The translations under genes and the position numbers were made by a program. From NCBI GenBank assembly GCA_001564065.1, contig LKNA01000003.1:1-64000 (forward strand): a stretch of DNA of 64,000 bases, read 5' to 3'. Below are positions 17,564 to 25,696 of the stretch, in pieces. This stretch comes from Chitinophagaceae bacterium T5-Br10_B2g13. GTDB lineage: Bacteria > Bacteroidota > Rhodothermia > Balneolales > Balneolaceae. The notes below the pieces were generated by a model, which worked only from the letters and a program-made list of their open reading frames with translations, searched no databases and had not been told where the DNA came from. Each line of letters opens with the position of its first letter. The first letter of the stretch is position 1.

Positions 17564-18196
17564 ATGGGATCACAACCGATGAAGCTCACCGCCCTGGAAA
17601 TTAAGCAACAGCAGTTCGAAAAATCTCTTCGCGGTTATGATACCGCCGAAGTTCATGCTTATCTGAATCTGATTGCCAGCGAATGGGAACACATGGTTGG
17701 AAAAATGCGAGAGCTTGAAAACCAGATTGATAAAATGGACGACAAGCTGAAACACTACGAGCGCGTAGAAGAAGCTCTCCACGAAACGCTTCAGACGGCT
17801 AAGGACAGTGCCGAACAAAAATTAACAGGTGCCAAGAAAGAGTCTCGCAATATTATCGAAAAAGCAGAGATGGAAGCCGATTCGATCGTACGTGAAGCAC
17901 ATCAGCAGAGGCAGCAAATTCGACAAAGCATTCTTCGGCTGCTCGACAGACGCGAAGAGATTATCAGTGGTATAAAATCCTATTTAGATATTGCTTCAGA
18001 TTCACTCAGTCAGTTCAGTAAAGATGAAGCAGCTCTGTTTCGTCTTCCTAAAGAACCGGAGCTGGAAGAGACAGATAGTAGGAGAAAATCTGCTTCTGAA
18101 AAGAAAAAATTTGAATTTGATGAATCGGAAGAAGACGATTCATCAAATTCAAAAGTACCACAGTCTCTCGATGACATTCTGGACGAGCTGGATTAA
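17564..18196 (+). CDS. DivIVA-domain protein
   Basis: 210 residues. The N-terminus MKLTALEIKQQQFEKSLRGYDTAEVHAYLNLIASEWE matches the DivIVA membrane-binding N-terminal domain (pattern: LT..DI....F....RGYD..EV..FL). A long coiled coil follows (45-150), then an acidic, serine-rich tail. DivIVA proteins bind curved membrane and organise division or polar growth in Gram-positive bacteria; the role in Bacteroidota-like cells is not established. The ATG at 17579 (five residues in) is an equally good start. It follows two small membrane proteins that could be its partners, but that is inference from spacing only. Confidence 0.85.
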   Translation: MGSQPMKLTALEIKQQQFEKSLRGYDTAEVHAYLNLIASEWEHMVGKMRELENQIDKMDDKLKHYERVEEALHETLQTAKDSAEQKLTGAKKESRNIIEKAEMEADSIVREAHQQRQQIRQSILRLLDRREEIISGIKSYLDIASDSLSQFSKDEAALFRLPKEPELEETDSRRKSASEKKKFEFDESEEDDSSNSKVPQSLDDILDELD

Positions 18197-18308
18197 AAAC
18201 CTCTTTTTTGTAAAACTCTGCTTTCATTTCAGTATTAATCACTGTTGATGCGGAGCAATATTCTTATCTTCCGGTACAGAAAAATTTATCCAAATTCATT
18301 AAGTAAGT

Positions 18309-19139
18309 ATGGAATCAGTAGAAACATTTCGAAAAAATCGAAAAGAAGCCTTGGAACACATTCAATCCAAAACGGATTTGCGGCCGGAATATATGCTGAT
18401 ATTAGGAACAGGCCTGGGCCAGCTCGCCGATGAAATGGATATAGAAGCAGAGATTCCATACAACGAAATTCCTCATTTTCCTGTCTCAACTGTTGAAAGT
18501 CACGCCGGAAAGCTTCTATTTGGTACACTGGGTGGTAAAGAGATCGTTGCCATGCAGGGTAGATTTCACTTTTACGAAGGATATACAATGCAGCAGATTG
18601 TATTTCCTATCCGTGTTCTAAAAAAGAATGGTGCTAATACACTTTTTGTAAGTAATGCCAGCGGTGGATTAAACTCCAACTACAAGCGTGGAGATATTAT
18701 GCTGATTAAAGATCACATTAACCTGCTGGGAGATAACCCTCTTATCGGTCCAAATGACGACGAACTAGGACCGCGTTTTCCCGACATGAGTGAACCTTAC
18801 ACAGAGCGTTTGACAGATATTGCTCAAACCGCAGCCCTCGAAGAAAATATATTTATGCATCAGGGTGTTTACGCTTCTATGAGCGGACCCATGCTCGAAA
18901 CAAAATCTGAGTATCGTTTCTTAAAACTTATCGGAGCCGATGTAATTGGCATGAGCACCGTACCGGAAGTTATAGCAGCCGTACATATGGGCATGGAAGT
19001 TCTTGGTATTTCTGTAATTACTGACGAGTGTTTTCCTGATTCACTTCAGCCTGTAGTAATGGAAGACATTCTTGAAGCCGCAGGTATGGCTGAACCAAAA
19101 ATGACGAAAGTAATGATTAAGGTTCTCGAAAAATTATAA
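18309..19139 (+). CDS. Purine nucleoside phosphorylase (type I, trimeric)
   Basis: 276 residues. Phosphorolyses purine nucleosides to free base plus (deoxy)ribose 1-phosphate for purine salvage. Visible motifs: LGTGLGQLADEM phosphate loop, VESHAGKLLFG, GRFHFYEGY, NASGGLN, MSGPMLETKSEYRFLK, and GMSTVPEVIAA (nucleoside-binding region). The length is right for the trimeric PNP/MTAP family; the GMSTVPE motif favours PNP over MTAP. It is 112 bases downstream of the DivIVA-like gene and probably has its own promoter. Confidence 0.93.
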   Translation: MESVETFRKNRKEALEHIQSKTDLRPEYMLILGTGLGQLADEMDIEAEIPYNEIPHFPVSTVESHAGKLLFGTLGGKEIVAMQGRFHFYEGYTMQQIVFPIRVLKKNGANTLFVSNASGGLNSNYKRGDIMLIKDHINLLGDNPLIGPNDDELGPRFPDMSEPYTERLTDIAQTAALEENIFMHQGVYASMSGPMLETKSEYRFLKLIGADVIGMSTVPEVIAAVHMGMEVLGISVITDECFPDSLQPVVMEDILEAAGMAEPKMTKVMIKVLEKL

Positions 19140-19309
19140 GTAACTGATAATAATTAGTTTATTTAAAGTTAAAGGAGTGAATAAGAAACTTAATACCGAA
19201 GCGTTCTCCTAGTTACTTTTAATACAAAAAGTCGTATTTTTACACTTGTATTTGGTTCTGTTTTTTGATTAAATACAATAACCGATAATTCTTTAGCACA
19301 TCACTGCGC

Positions 19310-20080
19310 ATGAGCTTTCACGATTTTGACGACGGCCCCATCTGGAATGAGTTTCAATGGGAGTCTCACCTAAACGAGATCGAGAAAAGAAGCGAACAAC
19401 TTCGACGATTCATCACATCTGATCCCAACGGAAACACTCCGCGCTGGCTTATTCTTCTCCAGGAGAGTATTGATGAGCTGGATGCCGTGGAAACGTTTAT
19501 CGAAGAGGAGCTTCTTTTAGATGATGCCTACTTTCCTGAAGATGAGGATGACTGGGAAGATGAAGATGATGAGTGGGATGATGATGACTTCTTCTTTCTT
19601 GATAATGATTTTCCATTCGACCAGGATGAAGAAGATGATTATGAAAGCGGAGAGAGCTGGAAGGAGCTGAGTGAAGATTATTCTATGGATGAATTCGGAT
19701 CCATCGAAAATCTATCCGTTTACAAAGAGTCCAGAAATTTTGCCGTGGATGTGCTTAAGTGGGGAGAGTCTATCAATCCGCATCATCAGTATAAACCCGT
19801 CCATGACTTTGTGAGTAATACACTTATCATTTCGGCAAAATTAGCTGGAGGTTACTCATTCGGTTTCGATCTGGATGTATTGGGAGGTAATATTGCCTAC
19901 ACCAAAAAAGCACTCTACAGTGCAAACGAAGCTCTTACAAATCTTCAAAAGTTAAAGAAAGGTAAACTTCTGGACAGCGAATCCTATTACGAATTTCATA
20001 ACCGCCTGTTCGAAATTCGTAATAATATAGGAATCTATGTTCAAGAACTGAGAGACCGTTTTAATACCGGTATGGATTAA
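19310..20080 (+). CDS. Hypothetical protein with very acidic central segment
   Basis: A 256-residue soluble protein that I do not recognise. Residues 1-70 are helical. Residues 75-120 are extremely Asp/Glu/Trp-rich (EDEDDWEDEDDEWDDDDFFF). Residues 120-256 form a second helical unit with a Gly-rich turn (AGGYSFGFDLDVLGGNI) and a final long helix. There is no signal peptide or membrane segment. Codon use looks like its neighbours, so recent transfer is not suggested. The gene stands alone between PNP and a convergent gene. Confidence 0.7.
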   Translation: MSFHDFDDGPIWNEFQWESHLNEIEKRSEQLRRFITSDPNGNTPRWLILLQESIDELDAVETFIEEELLLDDAYFPEDEDDWEDEDDEWDDDDFFFLDNDFPFDQDEEDDYESGESWKELSEDYSMDEFGSIENLSVYKESRNFAVDVLKWGESINPHHQYKPVHDFVSNTLIISAKLAGGYSFGFDLDVLGGNIAYTKKALYSANEALTNLQKLKKGKLLDSESYYEFHNRLFEIRNNIGIYVQELRDRFNTGMD

Positions 20081-20105
20081 TATCCACTCAATTTATCTTC
20101 CCTTA

Positions 20106-20456
20106 CTAACTTGTAGCCCGGGCTTTTTCAATCAACTCTTCCGGAGCATCTATATTCATTCGCAAAAGGGTAGAGGCGTGAGTTTTACCTTGGGCATCAA
20201 GCTTTAAGGAGACCGTTCCCCCACCGCCAAGGCTCTCATTCAGAATAAAATTAAGAGCTCCTATATTGTCCATTTCGTAACGCTCTACCTCACCCTTACA
20301 GATGTGCTTCATATACTCTTTTACTTTTTTTGCAGTAAGCTCTTTTTTCAGAAACTCATAAACGTCGGGATGACGCGCAATGATACCAACATTACTTCCA
20401 TTTCCTTTGTCTCCGCTGCGACCGTGAGCCAGTTCAAGTAGTTTTACAGTAGGCAT
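20106..20456 (-). CDS. Stand-alone AtuA C-terminal-like domain protein
   Basis: 116 residues. The N-terminal LLELAHGRSGDKGNGSNVGIIARHP segment is the signature of the ferredoxin-fold C-terminal domain of AtuA/DUF1446 proteins, involved in acyclic terpene and related acid catabolism in pseudomonads. Here it exists as a separate small protein, without its large N-terminal partner adjacent. In such split systems the partner is encoded next to it or elsewhere. It lies 41 bases downstream of purM on the same strand, so it may be co-transcribed with it, though no functional link is evident. Confidence 0.72.
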   Translation of the reverse strand: MPTVKLLELAHGRSGDKGNGSNVGIIARHPDVYEFLKKELTAKKVKEYMKHICKGEVERYEMDNIGALNFILNESLGGGGTVSLKLDAQGKTHASTLLRMNIDAPEELIEKARATS

Positions 20457-20497
20457 ATTTAAAAAAATTAATTCTCGTTATGGTTTAGACAGATTGG

Positions 20498-21502
20498 CTA
20501 TTTTACTGTACCAATCTCAAATATCTTTTCTCCAAGCTTTTCGGATACTCTCTTTACTTCTTCAAGCGAATCTGGATTGACAACTGCAATCAACCCAATA
20601 CCCAAGTTGAAAGTTTGTCGCATATCCTCTTCATCAACATTGCCGGTTTCCTGAATCAGATCAAAAATAGCAGGTCTGTCCCAGCTATCCCAATTCACAT
20701 CAAGGGATAATCCATCCGGAACAACACGTTTTGTATTCCCAATGATTCCGCCTCCCGTAATGTGAGAAAAACCGTTTACCCCTTTAATAGCTTTTAAATC
20801 GGTAATCAGTGCAAGGTACGATTTATGAACCTTAAGCAGCTCTTCTGCTACTGAACAATTCAGTTTGCCGGGTATATCATCAATTTTATATTCGCTGAAC
20901 AGTACTTTTCTCGCCAGTGAGTATCCGTTAGTATGAAGACCGTTACTCTTAAAACCAATCAGCTTGTCACCTTTCTTAATTTTTGATCCATCGATCAGTT
21001 CACTTCTATCAACCACACCAACAATTGTACCGGCCAGATCAAATTCACCTTTCTGATAGATATCCGGCATCTCTGCTGTTTCACCTCCAATTAGGGCAAC
21101 ACCATTCTCTTTACAGGCTATAGAAAATCCTTTAATTACATTATATCCAACGTCCTGTTCCAGTTTACCGGTAGAAAAGTAATCAAGAAAGAATAATGGA
21201 GTTGCTCCGCATACAGCAATGTCATTTACGCAGTGGTTGACCAGATCCTGGCCAACTGTATCATACTTACCGGCTTTAAAGGCAACAATCAATTTGGTTC
21301 CAACTCCGTCTACACTGCTTACGAGTACAGGTTCTTTATATTTTGAAAAATCAGCATTAAAAAGAGCCCCAAAACCACCAATATTGGTTAAAACGTTTTG
21401 GTTGTGAGTTTCCTTAACAACGTCTTTAATTGAATCGACAAGCTCTTCGCCTGCTTTAATATCTACACCGGAGTCTTTGTAGCTGAATGATTTTTTACTC
21501 AC
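20498..21502 (-). CDS. purM: Phosphoribosylformylglycinamidine cyclo-ligase
   Basis: 334 residues; forms AIR from FGAM with ATP in de novo purine synthesis. Family motifs: YKDSGVDIKAGEELV at the N-terminus, SSVDGVGTKL, GQDLVNHCVNDIAVCGATPLFFLDYFSTG (the strongly conserved PurM core), LIGGETAEMPDIY, GLHTNGYSLAR and HITGGGIIGN. The start is GTG. No other pur gene is adjacent. Its upstream region is the DnaA-box-rich intergenic region. Confidence 0.95.
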   Translation of the reverse strand: MSKKSFSYKDSGVDIKAGEELVDSIKDVVKETHNQNVLTNIGGFGALFNADFSKYKEPVLVSSVDGVGTKLIVAFKAGKYDTVGQDLVNHCVNDIAVCGATPLFFLDYFSTGKLEQDVGYNVIKGFSIACKENGVALIGGETAEMPDIYQKGEFDLAGTIVGVVDRSELIDGSKIKKGDKLIGFKSNGLHTNGYSLARKVLFSEYKIDDIPGKLNCSVAEELLKVHKSYLALITDLKAIKGVNGFSHITGGGIIGNTKRVVPDGLSLDVNWDSWDRPAIFDLIQETGNVDEEDMRQTFNLGIGLIAVVNPDSLEEVKRVSEKLGEKIFEIGTVK

Positions 21503-21604
21503 TGTAAAAGAGAATTTTTAGCATTTAATAAATAGATGATCTGATATTCAGATCTGTCTAAATATAGAAAGAAAGAGAGAACTGATTTTGGATTATTCTG
21601 TTTG

Positions 21605-21964
21605 TTATCCATAGGTAAATACTAGTAAGATGAGATTTTAATTTTGTCTTTTAGTAGTAGGCAGTGTGGATATGTTTAAAACTTATTTATCAATGATGAT
21701 TAAAATATTTGTGACAGTTTGTGTATAACTTTGTGAATAATTTGGACAGTAAAATCAAATACTTAGTTACCCTTTCATAAAGTAATTAACATTTTATACG
21801 TTTCACACCTATCTTTACATCACAATCTATCCACAGCTAAAGTTATTCTTTTGGTATGTGTATAAATTGGAAATTTTGTGGATTGATGTGGAAAGATTTG
21901 GCCAAATTCCAGACTTCTCTATTGTTAACATTATTAAATCGACTTATTAACACTTTTATCAACA
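21605..21964. other. DnaA-box cluster, candidate replication origin (oriC)
   Basis: The 462-bp intergenic region between divergent purM and dtd is AT-rich and holds many DnaA-box-like 9-mers. Three match TGTGNATAA exactly (21720-21728, 21732-21740, 21857-21865). Others have one mismatch: TTATCCATA 21605, TGTGGATAT 21665, CTATCCACA 21827, TTATCAACA 21956. A weaker TGTGGATTG sits at 21877. The density, AT-richness and divergent flanking genes fit an origin; nearby mnmG-rsmG with parS and gyrase agree. The dnaA gene itself is not in the window. It could instead be a DnaA-titrating or regulatory cluster. Confidence 0.55.
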
Positions 21965-21965
21965 T

Positions 21966-22406
21966 ATGAAAATTGTAGTTCAGCGCGTAAAAAGAGCGTC
22001 TGTCACAGTAAATAATAGTATTACCGGTAAGATTAATCACGGACTATTACTTTTGGTAGGTATCCATGAATCGGACAGTAAAAAGGAGATTGAATGGTGT
22101 TGCAGGAAGATTTCTAAACTCAGAATCTTTGAAGATAATGAGGGAAAAATGAATCGATCGGTACAGGATGTAGAGGGGGGGATATTAGTTGTATCTCAGT
22201 TCACGCTTTATGGAGATACTAAAAAAGGTACCCGTCCCAGTTTTATTGAAGCAGCTAAACCGGATATTGCAGAACCTCTCTATGACTATATGGTAGAGCG
22301 TTTTAAACAGATAACGGATCTAAATATTGAGGAAGGTGAATTTGGAGCCATGATGGATGTAGAAATGATAAATGACGGTCCCGTTACCATAATTGTTGAA
22401 AAATAG
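21966..22406 (+). CDS. dtd: D-aminoacyl-tRNA deacylase
   Basis: 146 residues; hydrolyses D-amino acids (and glycine mischarged on tRNA-Ala) from tRNA, a chirality proofreading step in the cytoplasm. The two active-site motifs are present: SQFTLYGD near residue 78, with the key Thr, and the C-terminal Gly-cisPro motif in NDGPVTI. The N-terminus MKIVVQRVKRASVTV is typical. The next gene starts immediately after its stop codon, indicating an operon. The promoter must lie within the DnaA-box-rich region upstream. Confidence 0.95.
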   Translation: MKIVVQRVKRASVTVNNSITGKINHGLLLLVGIHESDSKKEIEWCCRKISKLRIFEDNEGKMNRSVQDVEGGILVVSQFTLYGDTKKGTRPSFIEAAKPDIAEPLYDYMVERFKQITDLNIEEGEFGAMMDVEMINDGPVTIIVEK

Positions 22407-23309
22407 ATGTCTGTATTTTTTTTATTTATAGATGGTGTTGGAGTTGGTAGTAAGTCTGATCATAATCCATTAGCCGATCGAGGTTTAAAATCATTCTCCC
22501 ATTTTACCGAAGGGGATGGATTACACAGCGGTATTGCTCCTGTCTTAAAAAATAGTAAGCTTTACCTTCCTTTGGATGCAAATCTGGACGTAGAAGGGCT
22601 GCCTCAGAGCGGTACGGGTCAGGCATCACTTTTCTCAGGAGTTAATGCCTCAAAAATAGCAGGTAAACATTTTGGACCGTATCCCTATTCAAAAACCAAG
22701 TTTTTGCTCAAACAGAGAAGTTTATTTCATCAAGCTATTGAAATAGGTTTTACTCCACATTTTCTGAATGCCTATCCGGATATTTTTTTTAAAAAATCAG
22801 AAAAAATAAAGCGATGGACCTGTACTACATTGATGGCTAAGTCAGCAGGAGTGAGACTTAATCGTCTGGAGGATGTAGTAGATGAGAATGCTCTTACTGC
22901 TGAAATTATTCAAAACGCATGGCGGGAGATGTTACACCTGGAGGTTCCTGAAATTACACCTGAAATGGGAGGTGACAGAGTAATAAGGGCTCTGGAAAGT
23001 TATGATTTAGTTCTCTATGAATATTATCTGACAGATAAAGCTGGTCACGAAAAGGATCCGGAGAGGGCAGGAAAAATTTTAGAAATTTTAGATCGTTTTC
23101 TCATTCAAGTTATGAAGAATTTAAAAGATGGAGATACTTTGGTGATATCAAGCGATCATGGCAATATTGAAGATCTCTCCATCAAAACGCATACCCGCAA
23201 TCCGGTTCCTCTTTTTGTGAAAGGAGATATAGAACCGTTTATAAATGCCACATCTATTCTTGATGTTACCCCGGCAATTCTTGAGACATTAAAAAGAGAC
23301 CGCAAATAA
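22407..23309 (+). CDS. Alkaline phosphatase/phosphoglycerate-mutase-superfamily metalloenzyme
   Basis: 300 residues. The metal-binding pattern of the phosphopentomutase/iPGM/alkaline phosphatase superfamily is visible: FIDGVGVG (first Asp) at the N-terminus, SGTGQASLFSG (Thr/Ser nucleophile region), LTDKAGHEKDPERA (Asp/His), SSDHGNIED (Asp-His) and a late His in THTRNPVPLF. It is shorter than true phosphoglycerate mutases (about 510) and phosphopentomutases (about 390), so its substrate is uncertain; homologues are annotated only as peptidases or metalloenzymes. It is directly adjacent to dtd (no gap) and likely translationally coupled. Confidence 0.75.
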   Translation: MSVFFLFIDGVGVGSKSDHNPLADRGLKSFSHFTEGDGLHSGIAPVLKNSKLYLPLDANLDVEGLPQSGTGQASLFSGVNASKIAGKHFGPYPYSKTKFLLKQRSLFHQAIEIGFTPHFLNAYPDIFFKKSEKIKRWTCTTLMAKSAGVRLNRLEDVVDENALTAEIIQNAWREMLHLEVPEITPEMGGDRVIRALESYDLVLYEYYLTDKAGHEKDPERAGKILEILDRFLIQVMKNLKDGDTLVISSDHGNIEDLSIKTHTRNPVPLFVKGDIEPFINATSILDVTPAILETLKRDRK

Positions 23310-23311
23310 AA

Positions 23312-23336
23312 AAGGCTCCCGTTATTAAGGAGCCTT
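23312..23336 (-). terminator. adk terminator
   Basis: Stem AAGGCTCC...GGAGCCTT; on the minus strand it is followed by TTTTTTATTTG, so it ends the adk transcript. It abuts the stop codon of the convergent phosphatase-superfamily gene. Confidence 0.75.
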
Positions 23337-23364
23337 AGATAGAGTTATAAGTAGAAAAGAATTT

Positions 23365-23919
23365 TTAAAAAAGAGATTTTTGGATTCGATCAAAAATCTC
23401 ATCGATGGAACCTACTCCATCTATCTCTTTAACGGCATCTTTTTCTTTATAGTGGTTTAGTACAGGAGCCGTTTCATTATGATAAACGCTCAGTCTGTTT
23501 TTTACTTTTTCAGGATTATCATCAGATCGACCTTCGCCACGACTCAGAATTCTGTTTACCAACTCTTCTTCAGGAACTGAAAGAGTTAAAAAAGCATCAA
23601 TTTTCTTATCGTTTTCTTCTAAAAATGAATCCAGGGCTTTAGCCTGAGCAACCGTTCTGGGAAAACCGTCTAAAATAACACCGTTGTCATATTTAGCTTT
23701 GCTAAGCTCATCTTTAACAAGATCAACCACTGTTTCATCCGGAACCAGATCACCGGAATCGAGGATGGATTTCACCTTTTTCCCTAATGGGGTTTCATTT
23801 TTGATGTTTTCTCTGAAAATGTTTCCGGTGGATAGATGAGGAAGGTTATACTTCTGCTGTAACTTTTTTGCCTGTGTACCTTTACCCGCTCCCGGAGGGC
23901 CAAAAATTATAATATTCAT
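23365..23919 (-). CDS. adk: Adenylate kinase (short form)
   Basis: 184 residues from the ATG at 23919 (an in-frame TTG three codons upstream is possible). Interconverts ATP + AMP and 2 ADP. The P-loop GPPGAGKGTQAKKL is at the N-terminus, followed by HLSTGNIFRENI (AMP binding), DGFPRTVAQAKAL and a short LID with SRGEGRSDDNPEKVKNRL. The reduced LID, with no zinc-binding cysteines, makes it a short-type kinase. It lies 128 bases downstream of rplS but is separated from it by a terminator, so it probably has its own promoter. Confidence 0.95.
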   Translation of the reverse strand: MNIIIFGPPGAGKGTQAKKLQQKYNLPHLSTGNIFRENIKNETPLGKKVKSILDSGDLVPDETVVDLVKDELSKAKYDNGVILDGFPRTVAQAKALDSFLEENDKKIDAFLTLSVPEEELVNRILSRGEGRSDDNPEKVKNRLSVYHNETAPVLNHYKEKDAVKEIDGVGSIDEIFDRIQKSLF

Positions 23920-24010
23920 AATAGCCAAATTATTTTATAGTTAGCGCATAGTCTCTCTGAACGCATCAGGAAGGACTGATTGAATATGACGAACTGTATG
24001 TCATAAAAAA

Positions 24011-24032
24011 GGCGATGCATTTATGCATCGCC
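24011..24032 (-). terminator. Terminator of the ffh-rpsP-rimM-trmD-rplS operon
   Basis: On the minus strand, stem AAGGCGATGCAT / ATGCATCGCCTT followed by a T-run, directly downstream of rplS. Confidence 0.85.
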
Positions 24033-24047
24033 TTAATAAAATAGTTA

Positions 24048-24416
24048 CTACTTCTTTTTATTAGTAGTGTTGGTAGAATCTTTTTCACGGATTCTTGCCG
24101 CTTTACCTCTTCTGTCTCGAAGGTAAAAAAGCTTGGAACGACGTACTCGCCCTTTTTTCTTTATTTCTATTTTTGCAATAAAAGGCGAGTAAAGAGGGAA
24201 AATTCTTTCTACGCCCACGCTTCCCGACATTTTACGTACGGTAAACGTTTTATTGGCACCACTTCCGCGTTCGTTAATTACAACGCCCTGGTACTGCTGA
24301 ATTCGCTCTTTATCCCCTTCACGAACACGATAGTGAACGTTTACGGTATCTCCGGCTGTAAATTCCGGAAGATCGTCGCGTACAACGGTCTGTTCTACAA
24401 GTTTCAGTTTATCCAT
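24048..24416 (-). CDS. rplS: Ribosomal protein L19
   Basis: 122 residues; 50S subunit protein at the 30S-50S interface. The L19 core is clear: [29 protein letters not shown], the [30 protein letters not shown] block and [23 protein letters not shown]. Last gene of the classic ffh-rpsP-rimM-trmD-rplS operon, 24 bases after trmD, with a strong terminator after it. Confidence 0.97.
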   Translation of the reverse strand: MDKLKLVEQTVVRDDLPEFTAGDTVNVHYRVREGDKERIQQYQGVVINERGSGANKTFTVRKMSGSVGVERIFPLYSPFIAKIEIKKKGRVRRSKLFYLRDRRGKAARIREKDSTNTTNKKK

Positions 24417-24440
24417 GATATTGTCCTCGTTACTGGGCTT

Positions 24441-25136
24441 TTAGTTTTTCTTTTTAAAATTTTCGTATAAATCGGGTCGTCTCTGTTTTGTTCGTTTAAT
24501 CGCCATTTCGGAACGCCATTCAGCTATCTTGTTGTGATCTCCGGATCGCAATACATCCGGAACTTTCAGCCCTTCAAATTCAGCCGGCCTTGTATAGACC
24601 GGAGACTCAAGAAGATCGTCCTGAAAAGAGTCTGTGAGAGCACTCTCGGCATCACCAAGCACACCGGGTAACAGACGCACAATAGCATCGGTAATTACCA
24701 GGGCGGGAAGTTCACCGCCTGAAAGTACAAAATCACCAATAGAAAATTCACCGGTAATCAATTCATCCCTCACGCGCTGATCCACTCCTTTATAGTGGCC
24801 GCATAGAATGATGATGTTTTTTTTCAGCGACAGCTTATTTGCATCTTTCTGTTCAAACTTTTTTCCGTCCGCAGCAGTAAAGAGTACATCATCATATGAT
24901 CTTTCACTTTGCAGTGTACGAATACAGGAAAAAATAGGTTGTGCTGTCATCACCATTCCTGCTCCTCCTCCATATGGGGTATCATCAATTTTTTGATGCT
25001 TATCCTCAGAATATTCTCGCAGATCGTGTGTATGAATCTGTACCAGATTATTTTTTCTGGCTCGTCCGACGATACTATGGTCGAGCGGACTTCGAAGCAG
25101 TTCAGGTACACCGGATATGATGTCAATTCTAAGCAT
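24441..25136 (-). CDS. trmD: tRNA (guanine-37-N1)-methyltransferase
   Basis: 231 residues; makes m1G37 in tRNAs with SAM, preventing +1 frameshifting. The SPOUT trefoil-knot motifs are visible: DDTPYGGGAGMVM, LCGHYKGVDQRV and GDFVLSGGELPALVITDAIVRLLPGVLG. The C-terminal EWRSEMAIKRTKQRRPDL is also typical. Its start overlaps the rimM stop (TAATG), indicating translational coupling within the ribosomal operon. Confidence 0.97.
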   Translation of the reverse strand: MLRIDIISGVPELLRSPLDHSIVGRARKNNLVQIHTHDLREYSEDKHQKIDDTPYGGGAGMVMTAQPIFSCIRTLQSERSYDDVLFTAADGKKFEQKDANKLSLKKNIIILCGHYKGVDQRVRDELITGEFSIGDFVLSGGELPALVITDAIVRLLPGVLGDAESALTDSFQDDLLESPVYTRPAEFEGLKVPDVLRSGDHNKIAEWRSEMAIKRTKQRRPDLYENFKKKN

Positions 25137-25681
25137 TAACCCTCTTCTGTTAATTGATTGAGGTTTTTGCAGTAAACTGAACCATGTTCGTGATCAACAC
25201 GATCAATATATTCATCCACCATTGGAATAAGGAGCGAACCGGTTTGATACTTTATTTCAAGAATTGGATGGGCCGGATTTTCAAAAACATCCAAAACTTC
25301 TCCAACTTCCTGGTCATCAGAATAAACATGGTAGCCGATTAAATCTATTGATTCAGTTTCCTGTTCATCCTTAAGGCTATTAAGCTCTTCATTAACTACA
25401 AATAGAGCTTTATTCATAGCCTTTTCAGCATCATCGCGGTTAGCGATTAAATCAAATTTTACAAAGAACGTATGCTGATTTCTTTTCTCTTCAACCCGAT
25501 AAGATTCTATTCTTGCGGGGATTAGATCAGACCGTTCATTTCTCATGTAGTAGAGATTGATCTGATCAAAAAGTCCATCAACAAAATTTTTATTTGGCTG
25601 AAAACGGATATTGCCATCCAATCCTCTGGGCCTGCCAAAACGGCCAATTTCGATAAACCGGTTATTTACTAAATTACTCAT
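25136..25681 (-). CDS. rimM: Ribosome maturation factor RimM
   Basis: 181 residues; binds S19 and helps assemble the 30S head. The N-terminal barrel carries IGRFGRPRGLDGNIRFQPN, and the C-terminal PRC-barrel has IDLIGYHVYSDDQEVGEVLDVFENPAHPILEI and LIPMVDEYIDRVD. It lies 15 bases after rpsP and overlaps trmD by one base, the usual order. Confidence 0.93.
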   Translation of the reverse strand: MSNLVNNRFIEIGRFGRPRGLDGNIRFQPNKNFVDGLFDQINLYYMRNERSDLIPARIESYRVEEKRNQHTFFVKFDLIANRDDAEKAMNKALFVVNEELNSLKDEQETESIDLIGYHVYSDDQEVGEVLDVFENPAHPILEIKYQTGSLLIPMVDEYIDRVDHEHGSVYCKNLNQLTEEG

Positions 25682-25696
25682 AACCGGTTTAGTTAA

